Shown here: positions 58,694-64,000 of the stretch, in pieces | Layout of the letters: each line of letters opens with the position of its first letter | Numbering within the stretch: the first letter of the stretch is position 1 | Assembly: GCA_963853835.1 (NCBI GenBank) | Contig: OY970822.1 | Coordinates: forward strand, 86,595,135-86,659,134 | Reading direction: 5' to 3' | DNA: 64,000 bases | Source: Calendula officinalis | Taxonomy: Eukaryota > Streptophyta > Magnoliopsida > Asterales > Asteraceae | Notes under the pieces: model-generated | Told to the model about the DNA's origin: nothing | The model's input: only the letters and a program-made list of their open reading frames with translations | Databases searched by the model: none | Program-made: the position numbers and the translations under genes

Positions 58694-59900
58694 GTGCAGA
58701 GCATTCAGATCCTTGAAGAAGGTAGAACATGGCATATTGATAGTGGATGCTCTAGGCACATGGCTGGAAATCTTCAAATTCTAAGAGATTTCAAGTCTTT
58801 TGAAGGAGGATATGTTGCTTTTGGTGAAAATCCAAGAGGTGGTAAGATTACAGGTAAAGGTACAGTATCAAATGGTAAGATCACTTTTGATGATGTATTT
58901 TATGTTGCTGAGCTTAAATATAATCTGGTTAGTGTCTCACAAGTCTGTGATAAGAAGAACAAAATTCTTTTTACAGATGTTGAGTGCATCATTCTTTCTC
59001 CTGTCTTAATTTTAGCTGAAAAATTTGTTGTTTTAAGAACACCAAGGAGAAACAATGTGTATTGCCTGGATATAGGGGGAGAACTCATTTCTTCAAATGA
59101 GATCAACTATTTTATATCTAAGGCAAACACAAATGAATCAGAACTCTGGCATAGAAGGATGTGTCACACAAATTTTAAAAAATATGAACAATTTAGTCAA
59201 AAAGAATTTGGTAGTTGGTTTACCACAAAAAGAATTTATGTGTGATCATCACTGTGTTGCATGCCTAAAAGGTAAGCGACACAAGACTTCTCGTAAGACC
59301 AAAACAATTTTGGACCTACAAATGTAATGAGTATTGGAAAGAAACAATACTGCCTTGTTATTACTGATGATTTTTCCAGATATACTTGGGTCTTCTTTCT
59401 TAGGACCAAAGATGAAACAAGTGAGATTATAAAGAATCTAATTGTAAAGTTGTAAAATACAAGAGACCTCAAAGTGAAAGCAATTAGATGTGATAATGGC
59501 ACATAATTTAAGAATTCTAATCTAATTGATTTTTGTGATCTTAAGGGTATTGACAGGCAGTACAGCTCACCAAGAACTCCACAACAAAATGGTGTAGCTG
59601 AAAGAAGAAATAGAACCATCATTGAAGCAGCCAGATCCATGCTTGCAGATTCAAAATTACCAATAACTTTTTGGGCTGAAGCTGTTAATACTGCTTGTTA
59701 TGTTCAAAACAGAGTATTAATAGTTAAGCCCCACTTTAAAACACCTTATGAACTTTTCAATAAAAGAAAACCTTCAATAAGCTTTCTATAATCATTTGGT
59801 TGTCCTTGTACTATTTTAATTACAAGAGAACAAATTGGTAAGTTTGACTGTAAAACAGATGACTGAATATTTGTAGGATACTCAACTCAAAGCAAATCTT
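58694..59900 (+). pseudogene. Copia protease and integrase, broken
   Basis: The protease motif WHIDSGCSRHMAG lies near 58730. The GAG-pre-integrase HHCC zinc finger (ELWHRRMCHTNFK, then CDHHCVACLKGKRH) is split by a frameshift near 59180. The integrase core follows with VITDDFSRYTWVFFL, IRCDNG and SPRTPQQNGVAERRNRTIIE, interrupted by several stops (for example near 59450 and 59505). Confidence 0.85.
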
Positions 59901-59959
59901 ATAGAGTATTCAACAAAAGCCTAAGGATCATTGAAGAAAGTGTAAATGTATCCTTTAAT

Positions 59960-60175
59960 GAAAATCTGATGAATGAACAGGGAAATGGTCCAGATTGGTT
60001 ATTTAACATTGATAACCTAACCAAATCTTTTGATGTTAATTATGATTTTAATGCAGGAGATTCAAATAATCAAAACCAACAAGGAGGATCATCATCAAAT
60101 GGCAGTCAAGACATAATGAAATATATCTTAGTTAATACTGATCCCACAGTTGATACTAAGGACAGTAGTAGCTCT
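59960..60175 (+). pseudogene. 5' part of the copia integrase-RT linker
   Basis: NFNAGDSNNQNQQGG-like, Asn/Ser/Gln-rich linker sequence that should continue into the linker now lying on the minus strand at 56173. It is cut off by the inversion. Confidence 0.75.
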
Positions 60176-60186
60176 GATACCACTTG
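60176..60186. repeat. 11-bp inverted repeat, right inversion border
   Basis: GATACCACTTG. On the minus strand it is the PBS start (CAAGTGGTATCAGAGC) directly after the 5' LTR; on the plus strand it is the linker end. Confidence 0.9.
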
Positions 60187-60664
60187 TCAGGATCGAATAA
60201 CCCAAACACATTATTTAATCACAGATCTACTAACAACGAGAAGTTGCAGCGGATCAACACTTCATGTTAATTGATTAAGAACAATGAATACTGTAAATAA
60301 ATACGAATAATAGTAAGAACACAGTAATCACAAAAAGCTTCAATGTATATTGATATGCTCGAACAATACACACGTATGTTTACAATTCATAAGGAACTAT
60401 TTATAATAGTCATTGAAACCTAAAATATTAACCTAGTTATTCTAGGATTCAATTACAATATAATTACATTTGATACTATCTTCTAAACTAACTTTCCTAA
60501 GATCTCGGACTCGATATTCTCTGTAAATAGCAACATCAGTAGTATTTCAGTTGATCAGTAGTATATGCCAAGATCAGTAGTAAGTTGTATCTTCAGTAGT
60601 AACTGTAAATAACTCTTGATCAGTAGTATCTGCACATCAGTAATAGAATACTTATAACCCAACA
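60185..60664 (-). repeat. 5' LTR of the copia element
   Basis: 480 bp; on the minus strand TGTTGGGTTATAAG...ATCCTGACA. It contains several ACTACTGATC/GATCAGTAGT units. Its terminal 105 bp match the remnant at 38007-38111. Confidence 0.88.
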
Positions 60665-61258
60665 CCAACGTATTCTATAAGGTGCTGATGCTAGTAAAGC
60701 TCATGTGGTAATGTGTTAATTCTATACGAGTACTATATTTCTTGTCTAGATGAAGAATAGGTTTTTTAATTTTGATCCAAAGTCTATATAGAATATTAAT
60801 TTATATTGTATTTCTAGTCTAAAATCTTGACCGTATCAAAAATTCCAACCATACATGATAACAACTTAAATAAGTCAACGAATTCCTAAAACTATTGATA
60901 CTGCTTTATATTAAATAATTTTATTTAAAGTAATGGTATTTGTACCTACCATTTTATCTTCTTATTTATTTGATTAATATTGGTCTAAATTGACTGGTTA
61001 TCGGAGGAATCATTAAGAGGTTTTCCTTCGCAAGGTATTGCTGAAGATTTTTTTTCTTCTTATTATAGTGTAAAATAATAAAGTAGGAAGATTTAATATA
61101 AAATAATAATTTTTTTCTAAAACTATATATACATGCATTATGCAAGCGCAACTTGGAATATACAAATCAATAATCCAACCAAGACATCAAATCACAGTTT
61201 TATAAATTCTTTCTTTTTTCAGAAAGCCATCAATCGATCTGTCTATCTAATAACACTA
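60665..61258. other. Spacer and promoter of the receptor kinase gene
   Basis: AT-rich. A TATA-like CTATATATAC lies at about 61123-61132, some 130 bp before the chosen start codon. Confidence 0.5.
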
Positions 61259-63673
61259 ATGATGACAAAAACATTCCTCCTTTTCCTCCTCTTATGTTCC
61301 TTAACCAAACATTCAACAACAGCTTCTGTTAGTGATCAAACTCATCTTCAAAGAGGCTCTTCTTTATCTGTTGATGATGATAATCCACGTGTCATAATGT
61401 CCCCAGACAAATTATTCACATGTGGCTTCTATAGTTTTGACCAAACCAATGCTTACTGGTTCGCAATCTGGTTCACAAACTCCAAAGACCGAACCGTGGT
61501 CTGGACGGCTAACCGTAACACACCGGTCAACGGTCATGGCTCAAAGGTCGCGTTTAGAAACGGAGCCATGGTTCTAACCGATGTGGATGGCATGATCGTG
61601 TGGGAGACCAACACAAGTTCAACAGATGCAAATCGGGCCGTGTTGCTTAATACGGGTAATCTTGTATTAAGGAATAAAAAGGGTGTTATTTTTTGGCAAA
61701 GTTTTGATTATCCAACTGATACTCTTTTACCTTCTCAAACCCTAACAAAGAGTAAAAGCTTGATTTCCACTACCAAAAAATCGAGTTTTGAAACCGGGTA
61801 TTATGGTTTAAGTTTTAATAGTATCAATGTTTTAACGCTCATTTACGATGGCCCGGAAATATCGAGTGTGTATTGGCCTAGTCCTAATCCGAGTTTTAAT
61901 GTTTTTTCTTTTGGAAGGACTTCTTATAACAGTAGTAGAATCGCGTCATTTAATGATTTTGGTGCGTTTAATTCAAGCGATGGGTGGTATTTTAGTGCTT
62001 CTGATTTCGGATTAGGGATCAAAAGAAGGCTAACAATTGATTATGATGGTAATTTACGAATTTATAGTTTGAATAAATCGACTGGATTATGGTCGATTTC
62101 ATGGCAAGCGATTGCACAACCATGTAATGTTCATGGAATTTGTGGAAGAAATGGGATTTGTGTTCATGGAGCAAAACCACAATGTTCATGCCCGCCCGGT
62201 TATAGCCCGAATGACCCTACTGATTTAAGTCAAGGTTGCAAGGCTAGTTACAACAAACCAACATGTGTAAATTCAAGAAACTTTGAATTTGTTCAACTTT
62301 TGAATACAGATTACTACAGTTTTGATCTGAATTTTTCTTCACCGATTTCGTTTGAAGCTTGTAAGGAAATTTGTTTAGGAGATTGTAGATGTGAAGGGTT
62401 TAGTTATAGGATAACAGGTGAAGGTTTTTGCTTCACTAAAAGTGCACTCTTCAATGGCTTACGTTATCCTAATTTCCCTGGAACCATCTACTTAAAAGTA
62501 CCAATTGGGATGAAAAACATCGAATCAACTTCATCAAATTACTCATTTGGTACCGATTCTTTAGCCACGTGTAAAGATGGCGCAACAATTATGATGGGCT
62601 CTCCATCTATGTATGCATCATCCGATAAGAAAGTGAAATGGGTTTATCTTTACTCGTTTGCTCTAGCGACCGGTGTGGTTGAATTTTTGGTTATCTTATT
62701 AGGTTGGTGGCTTTTTTATGGGAAAAACTCGTTTATAACCAATTTAGAAGAGGGTTACCGTGTGATATCGAGTCGATTTAGAGGTTTCACATATCAAGAA
62801 TTGAAAAAGGCGACAGAAAACTTCAAGACGGAAATCGGGCGGGGTGGGTCCGGGGTCGTTTATAAAGGGGTTCTTGAAGATGAACGTGTGGTTGCTGTGA
62901 AAAGACTTGTGGATGTTAGTGAAGGAGGTGGTGAGTTTTGGGCAGAAGTTAGTTCAATCGGTAAAATCAATCACATGAATCTAGTCAGAATGTGGGGATT
63001 TTGCTCACAAAAACAAAATAAACTTCTAGTTTACGAGTATGTAGAAAACCATTCTCTTGATCGGGAATTGTTCTCATCATCATCGTCATCGAGTTTTCTT
63101 CAATGGAAAGAAAGATTTAAAGTAGCTATAGGTATAGCAAAAGGTTTGGCTTATTTACACCACGAGTGTTTAGAATGGGTGATTCATTGTGACGTGAAAC
63201 CAGAAAACATTCTTTTGGACGCTTTGTTTGAACCAAAGATTGCGGATTTTGGTTTAGCAAAGTTGTCACAACGAGGTGGACAAAACTCGGAGTTCACTAG
63301 AATTAGAGGGACAAAAGGATACATGGCCCCAGAATGGGCTTCTAACTTGCCTATAACAGCAAAAGTTGATGTGTACAGTTATGGTGTTGTGGTTTTAGAG
63401 TTGGTGAAAGGTATCCGGCTTTCAAATATGATCATGAATGAAGGATATGAGGAAGAATCGGAGCTCGTGAGGTTTTTAAAGGTAGCAAAAAGTAAGATTT
63501 TAGAAGAAAATTGTTCATGGATTGAAGACGTTATTGATCCAAGATTGGGAGGGTTGTTTAGTAGGAAACAGGCAGTGAAACTTGTTGAAATTGGTGTTAG
63601 TTGTGTGGAGGAAGATAGAAATAAAAGGCCAACAATGGATTCAGTAGTTCAACTTCTAATTGATTGTGAATGA
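61259..63673 (+). CDS. G-type lectin S-receptor-like kinase (ZmPK1-like)
   Basis: 804 residues, no intron. The frame is open from 61133, but the signal peptide (MMTKTFLLFLLLCSL) starts at the Met pair at 61259/61262, so 61259 was chosen. Extracellular part: bulb-type lectin domain (about 30-150: WTANRNTPVNG, NTGNLVLRN, FWQSFDYPTDTLLPSQ), a middle S-domain region, an EGF-like Cys cluster (about 291-320: CNVHGICGRNGICV) and a PAN/Apple domain (about 335-420). Transmembrane helix about 462-486. Cytoplasmic kinase: GRGGSGVVYKG, Lys548 in VAVKRL, HCDVKPEN with Asp645, Asp663 in DFG, and MAPEWA. The HRD arginine is Cys, as is usual in this subfamily (non-RD type). Likely a plasma-membrane receptor in defence, stress or self-signalling; the ligand is unknown. 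No lesion is seen. Confidence 0.95.
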   Translation: MMTKTFLLFLLLCSLTKHSTTASVSDQTHLQRGSSLSVDDDNPRVIMSPDKLFTCGFYSFDQTNAYWFAIWFTNSKDRTVVWTANRNTPVNGHGSKVAFRNGAMVLTDVDGMIVWETNTSSTDANRAVLLNTGNLVLRNKKGVIFWQSFDYPTDTLLPSQTLTKSKSLISTTKKSSFETGYYGLSFNSINVLTLIYDGPEISSVYWPSPNPSFNVFSFGRTSYNSSRIASFNDFGAFNSSDGWYFSASDFGLGIKRRLTIDYDGNLRIYSLNKSTGLWSISWQAIAQPCNVHGICGRNGICVHGAKPQCSCPPGYSPNDPTDLSQGCKASYNKPTCVNSRNFEFVQLLNTDYYSFDLNFSSPISFEACKEICLGDCRCEGFSYRITGEGFCFTKSALFNGLRYPNFPGTIYLKVPIGMKNIESTSSNYSFGTDSLATCKDGATIMMGSPSMYASSDKKVKWVYLYSFALATGVVEFLVILLGWWLFYGKNSFITNLEEGYRVISSRFRGFTYQELKKATENFKTEIGRGGSGVVYKGVLEDERVVAVKRLVDVSEGGGEFWAEVSSIGKINHMNLVRMWGFCSQKQNKLLVYEYVENHSLDRELFSSSSSSSFLQWKERFKVAIGIAKGLAYLHHECLEWVIHCDVKPENILLDALFEPKIADFGLAKLSQRGGQNSEFTRIRGTKGYMAPEWASNLPITAKVDVYSYGVVVLELVKGIRLSNMIMNEGYEEESELVRFLKVAKSKILEENCSWIEDVIDPRLGGLFSRKQAVKLVEIGVSCVEEDRNKRPTMDSVVQLLIDCE

Positions 63674-64000
63674 AAAACTATTTTTTAGCACCATTATTTA
63701 TATTCATGCAAATGATCAGCTTTGTAAGTATCATTCATGAGTTCATGATCTCTACCTATGAGTAGATGTATGCGACATCTTACCTTCCCCACACCTATCA
63801 TTTTAAGGGATTAGGTAACGTTGTTGCTGTATTCTTGTTGTATTATGTATCATGAGTGCATGACTGTTATAATCACAAATTCACAAAGATTACACAAAGT
63901 TTACCTTGTTCTATCCACCTTAATCTAAAGAAGATTATAACCATAGATGATGGTGTTCTAAAAGCCTACATGCGGTTTTAAGCCGCTTCACTTGGCAACT
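63674..64000. other. 3' flank of the receptor kinase gene
   Basis: Probable 3' UTR followed by spacer up to the window end; nothing else is seen. Confidence 0.6.

Larger units (their letters stand above)
38007..60664 (-). mobile_element. Sirevirus-like Ty1/copia element, rearranged
   Basis: Reading on the minus strand: a 5' LTR and PBS at the right end; an inverted block with gag-protease-integrase (56184-60176, plus-oriented); linker and reverse transcriptase (56183-54778); a Ty3/gypsy array (54777-40862); an env-like 3' coding region (40861-38217); a polypurine tract; and a 3' LTR remnant. RNase H is missing between RT and the env-like part. The long coiled-coil/charged region after pol is characteristic of Sireviruses. 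All frames are broken and the element is dead. Confidence 0.85.

Noticed and set aside
61133..61258. N-terminal extension of the receptor kinase frame
   Set aside because: The extra 42 residues would bury the signal peptide, and the region is leader-like with the TATA-like sequence directly upstream.
1..64000. tRNA or rRNA genes
   Set aside because: I found no sequence with a credible tRNA cloverleaf (the TGGTATCAGAGC hits are primer-binding sites of retroelements) and no rRNA-like stretch.

Overview
The window is nuclear DNA of a flowering plant. It has intron-rich genes with GT-AG borders, AT-rich spacers, long (TA)n tracts and dense nested transposable elements. The eudicot-type genes, and a Sirevirus-like copia element whose long extra 3' coding region I recognise from daisy-family genomes, suggest Asteraceae. 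That placement is inference; no species can be named from the sequence alone.

Genes. Five cellular protein genes look intact: an HMGA-type AT-hook/linker-histone protein (6256-7025, +, 2 exons); the XPC/RAD4 DNA-damage recognition protein (11611-15742, -, 13 exons, 813 residues); the GPI-anchor enzyme subunit PIG-C/GPI2 (17876-18781, +); a secreted GDSL esterase/lipase (19967-22203, +, 6 exons, 358 residues); and a G-type lectin receptor kinase of the ZmPK1 kind (61259-63673, +, uninterrupted). Exon joins were checked by hand for splice dinucleotides and reading phase. A possible minus-strand non-coding transcription unit (about 23700-25230) has a site II/telo-box type promoter and two copies of a 100-bp stem-loop segment.

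DNA transposons, left part. A 1.7-kb terminal-inverted-repeat element (1627-3332) is filled with about 29 copies of a palindrome centred on CACATGTG. A decayed PIF/Harbinger copy (4090-5958) keeps a perfect TTA target duplication. A hAT-type element (8224-10983) holds two unrelated inverted-repeat elements, each sitting inside a (TA)n tract. A further MITE-like element (16484-17303) lies upstream of PIG-C.

Retrotransposons, 25.3-60.7 kb. A LINE (minus strand) was split by a Ty3/gypsy element (25436-32490) and by a related solo LTR (33286-35485, duplication TGAAA). Further right, a Sirevirus-like copia element (38007-60664) was invaded by a tandem Ty3/gypsy array, LTR-gag-LTR-gag-LTR plus a truncated fourth unit (40862-54777). 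The first LTR of that array carries a solo copia-type LTR with a 5-bp duplication. The copia element also has a 4-kb internal inversion (gag to integrase) bounded by an 11-bp inverted repeat made by its own primer-binding site.

Most unusual signals. (1) LTRs of all three Ty3/gypsy families carry clusters of perfect short palindromes at the same place, of different sequence in each family. (2) The same LTRs, and the internal region of one family, carry chains of hairpins in which a core is conserved while the arms change on both sides together, often through G-T wobble pairs. This looks like selection for, or copying of, an RNA fold. (3) The palindrome-packed element at 1.6-3.3 kb. (4) The copia inversion at the PBS microhomology.
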